Shown: positions 17,923 to 27,435 of the stretch, in pieces
How the letters are laid out: every line of letters begins with the position of its first letter
Numbering within the stretch: position 1 is the stretch's first letter
Source of the DNA: an uncultured Clostridia bacterium
GTDB lineage: Bacteria > Bacillota > Clostridia > TANB77 > CAG-508
Direction of reading: 5' to 3'
Length of the DNA: 51,097 nucleotides
Assembly: GCA_934141475.1 (NCBI GenBank)
Contig: CAKPCG010000009.1
Location: forward strand, 1-51,097
Notes under the pieces: model-generated
The model's database searches: none
What the model was told of the DNA's origin: nothing
What the model saw: the letters and a program-made list of their open reading frames with translations, nothing else
Position numbers and translations under genes: made by a program

Positions 17923-18389
17923 AAACAGAAAATGAAATGAGATTGGAATTTATTAGTAAATCCAATAACGAAGCATTTGCAAGAATTGCAGTTGCAGCAT
18001 TTGTATCTAGCCTTGACCCTACAATAGAAGAAATATCAGATATAAAAACTGCTGTGTCTGAAGCAGTTACTAATTCTACAGTACATGGGTATGAAAACAA
18101 ATTAGGATTAATTAGTATAAGATGTAAAATTATAAACAGAGAAGTAATAATTGAAATATCAGATAACGGAAAAGGAATAGAAAATATTGAAATGGCAAAA
18201 CAGCCTTTATATACAAGCAAGCCAAATTTAGAAAGATCAGGTATGGGATTTACAATAATGGAAAGCTTTATGGATGAACTAAAAGTAGAATCTGTTTTGG
18301 GATTAGGAACAAAAGTTACTATGAAAAAGACTATAAAAGAACAAGAAAAAGAAGAATCAGTAACTTTAGAAGAAGCTTTAAGGGGGTAA
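17919..18389 (+). CDS. spoIIAB: Anti-sigma F factor / serine kinase SpoIIAB
   Basis: This 156-residue GHKL ATPase sequesters sigma-F and phosphorylates SpoIIAA. The N-box (AVSEAVTNSTVHGYEN), G1 box (ISDNGKGIENIE) and G2 (RSGMGFTIMESFMD) are all present. The gene overlaps spoIIAA and is followed after 5 bases by sigF. The C-terminal tail KEQEKEESVTLEEALRG is slightly extended compared with the usual length. Confidence 0.95.
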   Translation: MKTENEMRLEFISKSNNEAFARIAVAAFVSSLDPTIEEISDIKTAVSEAVTNSTVHGYENKLGLISIRCKIINREVIIEISDNGKGIENIEMAKQPLYTSKPNLERSGMGFTIMESFMDELKVESVLGLGTKVTMKKTIKEQEKEESVTLEEALRG

Positions 18390-18394
18390 AGCCA

Positions 18395-19127
18395 GTGCTA
18401 AATGAGGTTACCAAAGAGATAAAAGAGGCACAAAATGGAAATAAAGATGCAATGGCAAGATTGGTTGAAAATAATCAAGGATTAATATGGAGCATTGTAA
18501 AAAGATTTACAGGAAGAGGTTATGAAATTGAGGATTTATATCAAATTGGAGCAATGGGATTTATAAAAGCAATAAGAAATTTTGATATAAATTTTGATGT
18601 AAAATTATCTACATATGCAGTTCCCTATATTTTGGGAGAAATAAAGAGGTTTTTAAGAGACGATGGTCCTATAAAAATAAGTAGAAGTTTAAAGGATTTG
18701 TATCGAAAAATAATTCAATTACAAAAAGAATGGCAAGAAAATAGAGGGCGAGAGCCAACAATTCGGAGAAATATCAGAAGTTTTAAAAGTTCAAAAAGAA
18801 GAAATAACATTAGCCTTAGATAGCTCTTTACCGGTAAATTCAATAGAAGAAAATGTATATTCAAACAACTCAGATGAAAATTCATTAAATATATTAGATA
18901 CTTTAAAAAGCGATAAAGACGAAGAAAATATAATAACAAATAAAATTGCATTAAATAAAATTATAGAAGAATTAGATATAAGAGAAAAAGAAATAATATT
19001 ACTTAGATATTATAAAGATAAAACACAAAATGATGTTGCGAAAATCCTAGGTATATCGCAAGTTCAAGTTTCGAGAATTGAGAAAAAGGTATTAGACAAA
19101 ATGAAAAGAAAATTAACTATAGCCTAA
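18395..19127 (+). CDS. sigF: Sporulation sigma factor F, interrupted by a +1 frameshift at CGG 18764
   Basis: Sigma-F directs early forespore transcription. GTG start 18395 follows AGGGGG. The zero frame encodes region 2 (LIWSIVKRFTGRGYEIEDLY through GEIKRFLRDDG) and the start of region 3 (GREPTI), then reaches CGG (18764-18766) and diverges to a stop at 18823. Skipping the C gives ATT GGA GAA ATA, so PTI-GEISEVLKVQKEEI continues smoothly into region 4 (LDIREKEIILLRYY; SQVQVSRIEKKVLDKM), ending at TAA 19125-19127. The full product is 243 residues, normal for SigF. The unshifted product would lack the -35-binding region 4 altogether. The downstream frame is free of stops for 120 codons. Confidence 0.88.
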
Positions 19128-19131
19128 TAAA

Positions 19132-19178
19132 AAGCTAGTTTTTTAAGCACTTTAAAATGTGCAAAAAAGAACTAGCTT
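19132..19178 (+). terminator. Terminator of the spoIIA operon
   Basis: AAGCTAGTT (19132-19140) pairs with AACTAGCTT (19170-19178), enclosing an inner TTTT-GCAC/GTGC-AAAA stem. It lies 4 bases after the corrected sigF stop, which supports that stop being the real gene end. Confidence 0.75.
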
Positions 19179-19239
19179 ATTTAGTTCATATTTTTGCTTT
19201 TTTAGAATAGTATTTAATAAAAGAAAAGGAGCAAACATA

Positions 19240-20251
19240 ATGAAAAAAATACTAAAGTATAATTTAATTATTATGTGTATAATAGTAATTATACCAATTT
19301 TGTGTACTAAAAAAAGAACAATAATAAAAAATGAGGAAGATATATCAAAAGAAAATGAAACTCAAAATGAAATTGCAAAATATGACTATTCAAAATATAA
19401 AAACATAAAATTATATCACAAAAATAGTGGAGAAATAGAAGAGCTTCCGCTAGATGAATACTTATATGGTGTTGTATCCGCAGAAATGCCAGCAAGTTAT
19501 GAAATAGAAGCTTTAAAAGCACAAGCAGTAGTTGCAAGAACATATACTATCTACCAAATAGCAAATAGTAAGCGGAAAACATGATGGGGCTGATATGTGT
19601 GATGACTATAAATGCTGCCAAGCTTGGATTTCTAAGATTGATAGAATGGACAAGTGGAGTGAAGATGAAAAAGATTCAAATTGGAGTAAAATTACAAATG
19701 CAGTGGATTCAACTCAAGGACAAATAATAACTTATGAAGGTAAGCCAATAGATGCTTTTTTTCATTCAAATAGTGGAGGAATCACAGAAACAGCAAATAA
19801 TGTATGGGGAGGAAATGATTTACCATATTTAAAAAGTGTAGAAACAGCAGGAGAAGAAGGATATAGTCAATATAGTTCTGAGGTAGATATAACAAAAGAA
19901 GACCTTGTAAACAAATTGAAAACAAAACATCAGGAAATAGAAATAAATTTTAATGATTTAGAATGTATAAAAATATTGGAATATACAAAAAGCAACAGAG
20001 TAAAAACTATAAAGTTTGGAAATGTAAAAATTGCAGGAACTGAGGCAAGAACATTGTTGGGATTAAAGTCAACTAATTTTTCTGTAGAAGTACTAGATGA
20101 TTTGGTAAAGTTTAAAGTATTAGGCTATGGACATGGAGTAGGAATGAGCCAAACAGGAGCTGATAGTATGGCAAAAGGAGGAAGTAGTTTCGAGGAAATT
20201 ATAAAGCATTTTTATAGTGGTGTAGAAATAAGCTTTGTTAATGATTTATGA
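19240..20251 (+). CDS. spoIID: Stage II sporulation protein D (engulfment lytic transglycosylase), interrupted by a +1 frameshift at CGG 19573
   Basis: SpoIID degrades peptidoglycan during engulfment. ATG 19240 has AAAAGGAG upstream; one TM anchor spans residues 6-24. The zero frame carries the catalytic segment YGVVSAEMPASYEIEALK and then AAT AGT AAG CGG AAA ACA TGA. Skipping the C of CGG (19573-19575) gives AAG GGA AAA CAT GAT and reaches ADMCDDYKCCQAW (zinc/Cys motif), HSNSGGITETANNVW and GHGVGMSQTGA, ending at 20251. The combined length of 336 residues matches the family. The second part is open for 225 codons and keeps every family motif, so it is not decayed. Confidence 0.88.
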
Positions 20252-20274
20252 CGAAAATCTTTATTTTTTTTCTA

Positions 20275-20303
20275 TTGCTTTTTTTTCAAAACTATAATAT
20301 AAT
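20275..20303 (+). promoter_or_regulatory. Sigma-A-like promoter of the class A PBP gene
   Basis: TTGCTT (20275-20280), a 17-bp spacer and TATAAT (20298-20303). A second TATAAT-like hexamer overlaps at 20293. Confidence 0.55.
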
Positions 20304-20385
20304 ATAAAAGTCTAAAAAAGGACAAAAAGCTTGAAATTATTGGGTAAAATAAGAATGCAAGCTTAAACAAAAAGAAGGGAGGCAT

Positions 20386-23148
20386 ATGCCAGAAAAAACT
20401 GACATAAAGCAAAATATGAGCAATAAAGATAATAAAGAAAAAACAAACAAAAAAAATAGAAAACATGGCAAAAATGAAAAGGTTAAATCAGACAAAAAGA
20501 AATTTTCACAAAAACACCCTAAATTAACAGTATTTTTAAGAATTTTAGTATTGTTAATAATAATTGTAACAGTTGTAGGTGCAGGAATATTAGTTGGAAT
20601 GATTTATGGAGGTTGGGGAGATGATTTTGAAATTACAAAAGAAGAATTAGTAATTGGTTCATCAAACTCAATAATACTAGATAAAGATGGCAACAAATTA
20701 GCAGAGCTAAGTGGAGATGAAAACAGAAAAATAATAAAATTAGACCAAATGCCTAAAAACCTAAAAAATGCTTATGTAGCAATAGAAGATGAAAGATTTT
20801 ATAAACATAGCGGAGTAGACATAAAAAGAACAGGTGCTGCTGTAGTTCAATATATAATTCATAGAGGTAAATCATCATTTGGAGGAAGTACTATTACACA
20901 GCAATTAGTAAAAAACATAACAAAAGATGATGAAAGATCAGGAGCAGAGGGAATCTTAAGAAAGGTTAAAGAATGGGCAAAAGCATACCAAATAGAAAGA
21001 ATGCTATCTAAAGACCAAATATTAGAATTGTATTTAAATATAATATTTGTTGGAGGAAGTAATAACTTAGGTGTAGAAGTTGGAGCTGAATATTACTTTA
21101 ACAAGTCTGCATCAGATTTAGATTTAGCAGAATGTGCATTTTTAGCAGGAATAAACAATTCACCAAATTCATACAATCCATATGGAGAAAAAGACAATTC
21201 TGAAAAAATAAAAACAAGAACAAAAACAGTTTTAAACAAAATGAAAGAACTAGGAATGATAGAACAAGCTGAATATGATGAAGCTGTTACTAAGGTAGAA
21301 AACGGATTACCATTCCAAAAAGCAACATCAATGGGTTCTGTATATTCATATCATACAGATGCTGCAATATCTCAAGTAATTGAAGACATTGCACAAGAAA
21401 AAGGAATTTCAAAAAGTTTAGCTTCAACATATGTATATAGTAGTGGGCTTACAATTTATTCAACACAAGATACTGCTTTACAAGCAAAAATGGATGAAGT
21501 TATGGTAAATAACAGTAAGCAATACACAAGAAATTCGAAAACAGTTCAAGGAGCAACTTCACAATCTGCAATGGTTATAATAGATAATTCAACAGGGTAT
21601 GTAGTAGGAGTTGAAGGAGGACTTGGAGAAAAAAATGAATCAAGAGGATTAAATAGAGCAACACAAAGCCCAAGACAAACAGGTTCATCAATAAAACCAT
21701 TAACATCTCTAGTTCCAGGAATAAATGAGGGAACAATTACACCTGCAACTATTTATGATGATAATTCAACAGATTTTGGAATACCTGGTTGGACACCAAA
21801 AGACTACAATGCTTTTAAAGGTTTAATAACAGTAAGAAGTGCAATAACAACTTCTCAAAATATACCATTTATAAAAGTTGTAGATGAACTTACAACTGCA
21901 AAATCAGCAGAATATCTTGAAAAAATGGGAGTTTCAACTTTAGAACAAACAGATAAACAAAGTTTGGCTGCAATGTCAATAGGAGGATTTACAAAAGGAA
22001 TAACACCTCTTGAAATGGCAGGAGCATATGCGACAATAGCTAATAATGGAACATATAGAAGACCTCTATTTTATACAAAAGTTACAGATACAGATGGAAA
22101 TGTAGTATTAGAAGGTAAACAAACAAGTGAAGAAGTAATTTCACCACAAGCTGCATATGTTGTTAAAAATTTATTAACATCTGTTGTAGAAGATAGTAAT
22201 GGTACTGCAAAATATTGTAAAATATCTGGAATCGATGTTGCTGCAAAAACAGGAACAACAAATAAGAATTTTGATAAATGGCTATGTGGTTTTACAAATT
22301 ATTATACAGCAGCTACTTGGTATGGATTTGATCAAAATGAAGAAGTTACAGGTTCAACAAATGTTGCTGGAAGAATATGGGATGCTGTAATGACAAAAGT
22401 ACATGAGGGAATGGCATCTTCAAAATTTGAAAAACCAGAAGGAGTAGTTACAGAAACTATTTGTAGAGCATCTGGAAAAAAGGCTACAAGTAAATGTACA
22501 GATACATATCAAGAAGTATTTGTAGAAGGAAAAGTTCCAGGAGAATGTGATGGACATTCAAATTCTGTACAAATATGTAGTGAAACAGGATTAAGAGCAA
22601 ATGAATACTGCCCAGATAAAGTAACAAAATATTTTTCATATACAGTAGAAAAAGAAAGTTTAGGGTTATGGAAAACAACATCAAGTTCTTCAACAAATCC
22701 ACCTGCAACTTATTGTACGGTTCATAGTGCTTCAAATACTGGTAATTCAAGTAAAAACGAAGATAAAGGACCTACAATTACTTTAAATGGAGAAGCACAT
22801 ATTACACTGAATGTTGGAGAAACATACAAAGAAGAAGGAGCAATAGCAAAAGACGATAAAGATGGAGACATATCATCTAAAATTTCAATATCGGGAACAG
22901 TAAATACATCAAAAGCAGGAAAATATACAATAACATATTCAGTAAAAAATTCTAGTGGAAAAACAGCAACTAAAACAAGAACAATTACAGTAAAAGCAAA
23001 AGAACAAGAAAAAACACCAGAAAAAAATAATACAACAAAAGAAAATACAATTCCTGAAAACACTATTCCAGAAAATACAACACATGAAAACACTACAAAT
23101 GGAGGGAATACAGTAGAACCACCATCAAAAAATGAAAATGTAGCTTAA
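20386..23148 (+). CDS. Class A penicillin-binding protein (transglycosylase/transpeptidase), PBP1A-like
   Basis: This bifunctional peptidoglycan synthase has 920 residues. A Lys-rich cytoplasmic N-terminus (about 45 residues) and one TM helix (ILVLLIIIVTVVGAGILVG) come first. The GT51 domain follows with catalytic E134 in AIEDERFYKHSGVD and GGSTITQQLVKN. The transpeptidase domain has nucleophile S434 (TGSSIKPL) and a KTGTT box. The C-terminus carries a bacterial Ig-like (DUF5011-type) domain (about 790-870), then a KTPEKNN linker with imperfect ENTIPENT repeats. AGGGAGG precedes the ATG. The Ig domain and repeat tail are likely wall-facing. Confidence 0.93.
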   Translation: MPEKTDIKQNMSNKDNKEKTNKKNRKHGKNEKVKSDKKKFSQKHPKLTVFLRILVLLIIIVTVVGAGILVGMIYGGWGDDFEITKEELVIGSSNSIILDKDGNKLAELSGDENRKIIKLDQMPKNLKNAYVAIEDERFYKHSGVDIKRTGAAVVQYIIHRGKSSFGGSTITQQLVKNITKDDERSGAEGILRKVKEWAKAYQIERMLSKDQILELYLNIIFVGGSNNLGVEVGAEYYFNKSASDLDLAECAFLAGINNSPNSYNPYGEKDNSEKIKTRTKTVLNKMKELGMIEQAEYDEAVTKVENGLPFQKATSMGSVYSYHTDAAISQVIEDIAQEKGISKSLASTYVYSSGLTIYSTQDTALQAKMDEVMVNNSKQYTRNSKTVQGATSQSAMVIIDNSTGYVVGVEGGLGEKNESRGLNRATQSPRQTGSSIKPLTSLVPGINEGTITPATIYDDNSTDFGIPGWTPKDYNAFKGLITVRSAITTSQNIPFIKVVDELTTAKSAEYLEKMGVSTLEQTDKQSLAAMSIGGFTKGITPLEMAGAYATIANNGTYRRPLFYTKVTDTDGNVVLEGKQTSEEVISPQAAYVVKNLLTSVVEDSNGTAKYCKISGIDVAAKTGTTNKNFDKWLCGFTNYYTAATWYGFDQNEEVTGSTNVAGRIWDAVMTKVHEGMASSKFEKPEGVVTETICRASGKKATSKCTDTYQEVFVEGKVPGECDGHSNSVQICSETGLRANEYCPDKVTKYFSYTVEKESLGLWKTTSSSSTNPPATYCTVHSASNTGNSSKNEDKGPTITLNGEAHITLNVGETYKEEGAIAKDDKDGDISSKISISGTVNTSKAGKYTITYSVKNSSGKTATKTRTITVKAKEQEKTPEKNNTTKENTIPENTIPENTTHENTTNGGNTVEPPSKNENVA

Positions 23149-23154
23149 AAAATA

Positions 23155-23181
23155 AGGATACAGCTTTTTAGGCTGTATCCT
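23155..23181 (+). other. Hairpin between the PBP gene and cysS
   Basis: AGGATACAGC (23155-23164) pairs with GCTGTATCCT (23172-23181). No T-run follows, so it is either a weak terminator or an mRNA end-stabilising hairpin. No T-box motif is seen. Confidence 0.55.
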
Positions 23182-23209
23182 AATAAAATAAAAGGAAGGA
23201 AATTGCAAT

Positions 23210-24595
23210 ATGGATATTTATTTTTATAACACTCTAACCAAAAACAAGGAAGAATTTAAGCCATTAAATGAAGAAGAAGTTAGAATGTATTCATGTGGAC
23301 CTACAGTGTACAAAGATGCCACAATAGGTAACATGAGAACATATATAATGAATGACATAATAAGAAGAACATTAAAATATAATGGATATAAAATAAAACA
23401 TGTTATGAACATAACGGATGTAGGACATTTAGTATCAGATGCAGATGAAGGAGAAGACAAAATGCTAAAATCTGCAAGAGAAATGCAAAAATCTCCATAC
23501 GAAATTGCTAAATATTATACTAAATTATTTTTAGAAGACATGAAAAAATTAAATATAGAAACTCCAGAAGTTATATGTAAAGCAACAGATCACATTGAAG
23601 ATATGATAAAATATGTACAAAAATTACTTGATAATGGCTATGCTTATGAAACATCAACAGCAATTTATTTTGATGTTTCTAAATTAGATGAATATGGAAT
23701 TTTATCTGGAATAAAACTAGAAGACCAAAAAGCTGGAGCAAGAGTGGATATAGATGAGGAAAAAAGAAATCCATACGATTTTGCATTATGGATCAAAGCA
23801 AAACCAAATCATATAATGAAATGGAAAAGCCCTTGGGGATTGTCATATCCAGGATGGCATATAGAATGTTCAGCTATGGGGCAAAAATATTTAGGTGAAG
23901 AATTTGATATTCATACAGGAGGAATTGATTTAATTCCAACTCACCATGAAAATGAGATTGCACAAAGCAAAGGAGCATGCGGAAAAATACCTGCAAGATA
24001 CTGGATACATGGAGAATATATTTTAATAAATGGCGGAAAAATGTCAAAAAGCTTAAATAACGCATATTTAGTAAAAGATATAATAGAAAGAGGATATGAT
24101 CCACTTTCTTATAGATTATTTACATTTTCAAGCAGTTATAGAACTAAATTAAACTTTACTTGGGAAGCAATAGATGCAAATCAAAAAGCTTTAGATAAAT
24201 TAAGAGTAGGATATCAAAAACATCTTGAAGGAAAAGACGATATTTTAGATGAACAAATAGAAAAATATGAAGAAGCTTTTCATAAAGCAATAAATGATGA
24301 TTTAAACATGCCACTTGCTATGAGTGTAGTTTGGGATGTAATAAAAAATACTAATAAATCAAAAAAACTAGCTGAACTTTTAGACAAATTTGATACTGTT
24401 TTAGCATTAAGTTTAAATAAAAAAGTAGAAAATAATGAAAAAATACCTGAAAATATTAAAAATCTTGCAGAAGAAAGAAAACAAGCAAGAGAAAATAAAA
24501 ACTGGGCAGAATCAGACCGTATTAGAGACGAAATACTATCTTTAGGTTATATTATAAAAGATAGTAAAGAAGGCTATGAAATTATAAAAAAATAA
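23210..24595 (+). CDS. cysS: Cysteinyl-tRNA synthetase
   Basis: This class I aminoacyl-tRNA synthetase of 461 residues charges tRNA-Cys. Zinc-binding C29 lies in YSCGPTVYK. The HIGH-like signature follows in DATIGNMRTY, then WHIECSAMGQKYLG, HHENEIAQS (zinc ligands) and the KMSKS loop GGKMSKSLNN. The C-terminal region (ARENKNWAESDRIRDE) is the usual anticodon-stem domain. It is first of three synthetase genes in a row (cysS, trpS, argS). Confidence 0.96.
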   Translation: MDIYFYNTLTKNKEEFKPLNEEEVRMYSCGPTVYKDATIGNMRTYIMNDIIRRTLKYNGYKIKHVMNITDVGHLVSDADEGEDKMLKSAREMQKSPYEIAKYYTKLFLEDMKKLNIETPEVICKATDHIEDMIKYVQKLLDNGYAYETSTAIYFDVSKLDEYGILSGIKLEDQKAGARVDIDEEKRNPYDFALWIKAKPNHIMKWKSPWGLSYPGWHIECSAMGQKYLGEEFDIHTGGIDLIPTHHENEIAQSKGACGKIPARYWIHGEYILINGGKMSKSLNNAYLVKDIIERGYDPLSYRLFTFSSSYRTKLNFTWEAIDANQKALDKLRVGYQKHLEGKDDILDEQIEKYEEAFHKAINDDLNMPLAMSVVWDVIKNTNKSKKLAELLDKFDTVLALSLNKKVENNEKIPENIKNLAEERKQARENKNWAESDRIRDEILSLGYIIKDSKEGYEIIKK

Positions 24596-24677
24596 GTATA
24601 TTATAAAAATTTTTTTAAAGATAAAATGCTTTTAATTTTAATAATTTTATAATAAATAAACTAGAAAGGAAAAATAA

Positions 24678-25685
24678 ATGGAGAAAAAAAGAATAGTAAC
24701 AGGAGATAGACCAACAGGAAGACTTCATATTGGACATTATTTTGGCTCTTTAATAAATAGAGTAAATTTACAAGAAGAATATGAAACATATATACTAGTT
24801 GCAGATGTGCAAGCTTTAACAGATAATTTTAACAACCCTGAAAAAGTAAGAAAAAATGTAAGAGAACTTGTTATAGATTATTTATCTTGCGGAATTGATC
24901 CTAAAAAATCAACAATATATATACAATCGATGATACCAGAAACTGCTGAACTTACTGTATTTTATTCAAACCTAGTTACAATATCGAGACTTCAAAGAAA
25001 TCCTACAGTTAAAACAGAAATTGCTCAAAAAAAAGATTTATTTGGAGAAAGCGTAACATATGGATTTTTAGGCTATCCTGTAAGCCAAGCAGCTGATATT
25101 ACAGTATTAAATGGAGAAATCGTACCAGCAGGAGAAGATCAAGAACCATTAATAGAACAATGTAGAGAAATTGTAAGAAAATTTAATTCTATATATGGAG
25201 AGGTTTTAAAAGAACCAACAATATATTTATCACAAAATAAAAGAATTAAAGGCTTAGATGGAAATGAAAAAATGGGTAAATCTTTAGGAAATGCCATATA
25301 TATTTCAGATTCAGAAGAAGAAATAACAAAAAAAATAATGGGAGCTGTTACAGATCCAAGTAGAATAAAAAAGGATGACAAAGGAAACCCAGATATATGC
25401 ATGGTTTCGTATTATCATAAATTATTTAGTTCAGAGGAAGAATGTAAAACTGTTTGTGAAGAATGTAGAGAAGGAAAAAGAGGATGTGTCGCATGTAAAA
25501 AACAATTGGCTAAAAATGCTGCAGAATTTTTAAAACCAATGAGAGAAAAAAGAAAATATTTAGAAGAACATCCTGAAATTGTTGATGAAGTAATAAAAAC
25601 AGGAACTGAAAAAGCAGAAAAAGAAGCAAAAGAAACAATGAAGAAAATAAAAAAAGCAATGAAATTAGATTATTTTGAAGAATAG
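24678..25685 (+). CDS. trpS: Tryptophanyl-tRNA synthetase
   Basis: This class I synthetase of 335 residues has the HIGH motif in GRLHIGHYFGSL (residues 15-26), the tryptophan-pocket region GYPVSQAADITVLNGE, and a KMSKS loop as EKMGKSLGN. A Cys-rich insertion (CKTVCEECREGKRGCVACKK) lies near residues 255-275; similar four-Cys insertions occur in some clostridial TrpRS and may bind a metal or Fe-S cluster. AAAGGA precedes the start. Confidence 0.95.
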   Translation: MEKKRIVTGDRPTGRLHIGHYFGSLINRVNLQEEYETYILVADVQALTDNFNNPEKVRKNVRELVIDYLSCGIDPKKSTIYIQSMIPETAELTVFYSNLVTISRLQRNPTVKTEIAQKKDLFGESVTYGFLGYPVSQAADITVLNGEIVPAGEDQEPLIEQCREIVRKFNSIYGEVLKEPTIYLSQNKRIKGLDGNEKMGKSLGNAIYISDSEEEITKKIMGAVTDPSRIKKDDKGNPDICMVSYYHKLFSSEEECKTVCEECREGKRGCVACKKQLAKNAAEFLKPMREKRKYLEEHPEIVDEVIKTGTEKAEKEAKETMKKIKKAMKLDYFEE

Positions 25686-25702
25686 AGATTGGAGATGAAA
25701 AA

Positions 25703-27412
25703 ATGTTAGATTATAAGCAAACTATTGCAGAAGAAATTTCAGAGGCAACATCTATACCAGAAAAAGAAATTGTATCTTATATAGAAATTCCAAAAGACAC
25801 TGAAAATGGAGATTATGCTTTTCCTTGTTTTAAACTTGCAAAAACATTAAAAAAATCACCTACAATAATTGCAACAGAAATAAATGAAAAAATAGTTTTA
25901 AATGAGAATGTAATCGAAAAGGTTGAAATAGCAGGGGGATATTTAAATTTCTTCGTAAATAAAGATACAAAAATATTAGAAGTGTTAAAAGAATTAGAAA
26001 AAAATGAAGAATATGGAAAGTCAAATTATGGAAAAAGCAAAAACATAATTGTAGAATTTTCTTCTCCAAATATTGCAAAACCGTTTCATATAGGACATTT
26101 AAGAACTACAGGAATTGGACAAGCTCTTTACAATATATACAAATATTTAGGATATAATGTTACAGGAATAAACCATCTTGGAGACTATGGAACACAGTTT
26201 GGAAAAATGATAGAAGGATATAAAAGATGGGGAAATGAATATGAATTTAAAGAAAATCCTATAGATGATATGCTTGATTTATATGTTAGAATAAATAATT
26301 TATGTAAAGAAGATGAAAATGTCTTAAATGAATGTAGAGAAAACTTTAGAAAATTAGAAAATAAAGATGAATATTGTTTAAAAATATGGAACGAGTTTAA
26401 AGAACTAAGTTTAAATGAATTTCAAAGAATATATAACATGCTTGGAACAAAATTTGATTCATGGAATGGAGAATCATTTTATACAGACAAAATGCCAGAA
26501 GTAATAGACATACTTCAAAAATCTGGACATTTAATAGAATCTAATGGAGCTAAAATTGTAGATTTAGAAGACCAAGGAATAAATACACCTTGCATGGTTG
26601 TAAAATCAAATGGCTCAACAACATATGATACAAGAGATTTAGCAGCTGTTTTATATAGAGCAAGAACATATGATTTTGATAAATGTTTATATGTCGTTGC
26701 ATATGAGCAAGATTTACATTTTAAGCAAATTTTTGGAACAGCAAAATATTTAGGTTTAGATGAAAAATATTTAAAAGGACTTGAACATGTATCTTATGGT
26801 ATGGTTAGACTAAAATCTGGAAAAATGTCCACAAGAGAAGGAACAGTTATTAAATTAGAAGATCTTTTAAATGAGGCTATAGCAAGAGTTAAGAAAATAA
26901 TAGAAGAAAAAGATCCAGAACTTGAAAATAAAGATGAAGTTGCAAGAAAAGTAGGAATAGGAGCAGTTGTATTTAATAATTTATCAACATCAAGAATAAA
27001 AGATCAAGTATTTGATTGGAATGAAGTACTATCTTTCCAAGGAGAAACAGGACCATATATACAATATACATATGTAAGAATAAAAAGTGTATTAGAAAAA
27101 GCAAAAAATATTTCAAAAGTTGATAATATAGATTTAAAATATTTAAAAGATGAACAATCAATAAAATTAATAAATATTATTTATAATTTTGAAGAAACAT
27201 TAAAACAGGTTGCTCAAAAAAATGAACCATCAATTTTAGCAAGATATTTAATTGAATTAGCAAAGGCTTATAGCTCTTTTTACAATGAAAATAAAATAAT
27301 ATGTGAAGATGAAAAAATGCAAAATGCAAGAGTATATTTAACTTATTGTGTGGGAAAAGTATTAAATATAGGTGCACATTTACTAGGTATGGAAATGCCA
27401 GATAAAATGTAA
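25703..27412 (+). CDS. argS: Arginyl-tRNA synthetase
   Basis: This class I synthetase of 569 residues has an N-terminal tRNA-recognition domain (residues 1-90), HIGH motif in SPNIAKPFHIGHLRT near residue 130, catalytic segments GTQFGKMIEGYKRWG and DTRDLAAVLYRAR, and a C-terminal DALR anticodon domain. ArgRS lacks a standard KMSKS; the corresponding loop reads SGKMSTREG. It lies 17 bases after trpS, so co-transcription is likely. It is relevant to the CGG observation: ArgRS itself looks normal. Confidence 0.96.
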   Translation: MLDYKQTIAEEISEATSIPEKEIVSYIEIPKDTENGDYAFPCFKLAKTLKKSPTIIATEINEKIVLNENVIEKVEIAGGYLNFFVNKDTKILEVLKELEKNEEYGKSNYGKSKNIIVEFSSPNIAKPFHIGHLRTTGIGQALYNIYKYLGYNVTGINHLGDYGTQFGKMIEGYKRWGNEYEFKENPIDDMLDLYVRINNLCKEDENVLNECRENFRKLENKDEYCLKIWNEFKELSLNEFQRIYNMLGTKFDSWNGESFYTDKMPEVIDILQKSGHLIESNGAKIVDLEDQGINTPCMVVKSNGSTTYDTRDLAAVLYRARTYDFDKCLYVVAYEQDLHFKQIFGTAKYLGLDEKYLKGLEHVSYGMVRLKSGKMSTREGTVIKLEDLLNEAIARVKKIIEEKDPELENKDEVARKVGIGAVVFNNLSTSRIKDQVFDWNEVLSFQGETGPYIQYTYVRIKSVLEKAKNISKVDNIDLKYLKDEQSIKLINIIYNFEETLKQVAQKNEPSILARYLIELAKAYSSFYNENKIICEDEKMQNARVYLTYCVGKVLNIGAHLLGMEMPDKM

Positions 27413-27435
27413 TAAATTTGAAAGGAAGTCTTATT

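Noticed and set aside
5632..19575. Classical +1 slippage of the P-site tRNA as the mechanism
   Set aside because: The P-site codons CCA, GTT, ATT and AAG do not re-pair well one base downstream (CAC, TTC, TTC, AGC), so this does not explain the shared CGG.
5359..20251. Treating the four frameshifted genes as ordinary pseudogenes
   Set aside because: Each has exactly one lesion, the rest of each frame is free of stops and keeps functional motifs, and all lesions are at the same codon. Random decay would not do this. An assembly artefact remains possible and is named as the main alternative.
23149..24677. T-box riboswitches before cysS and trpS
   Set aside because: The gaps are under 90 bases and contain no T-box core or specifier hairpin.
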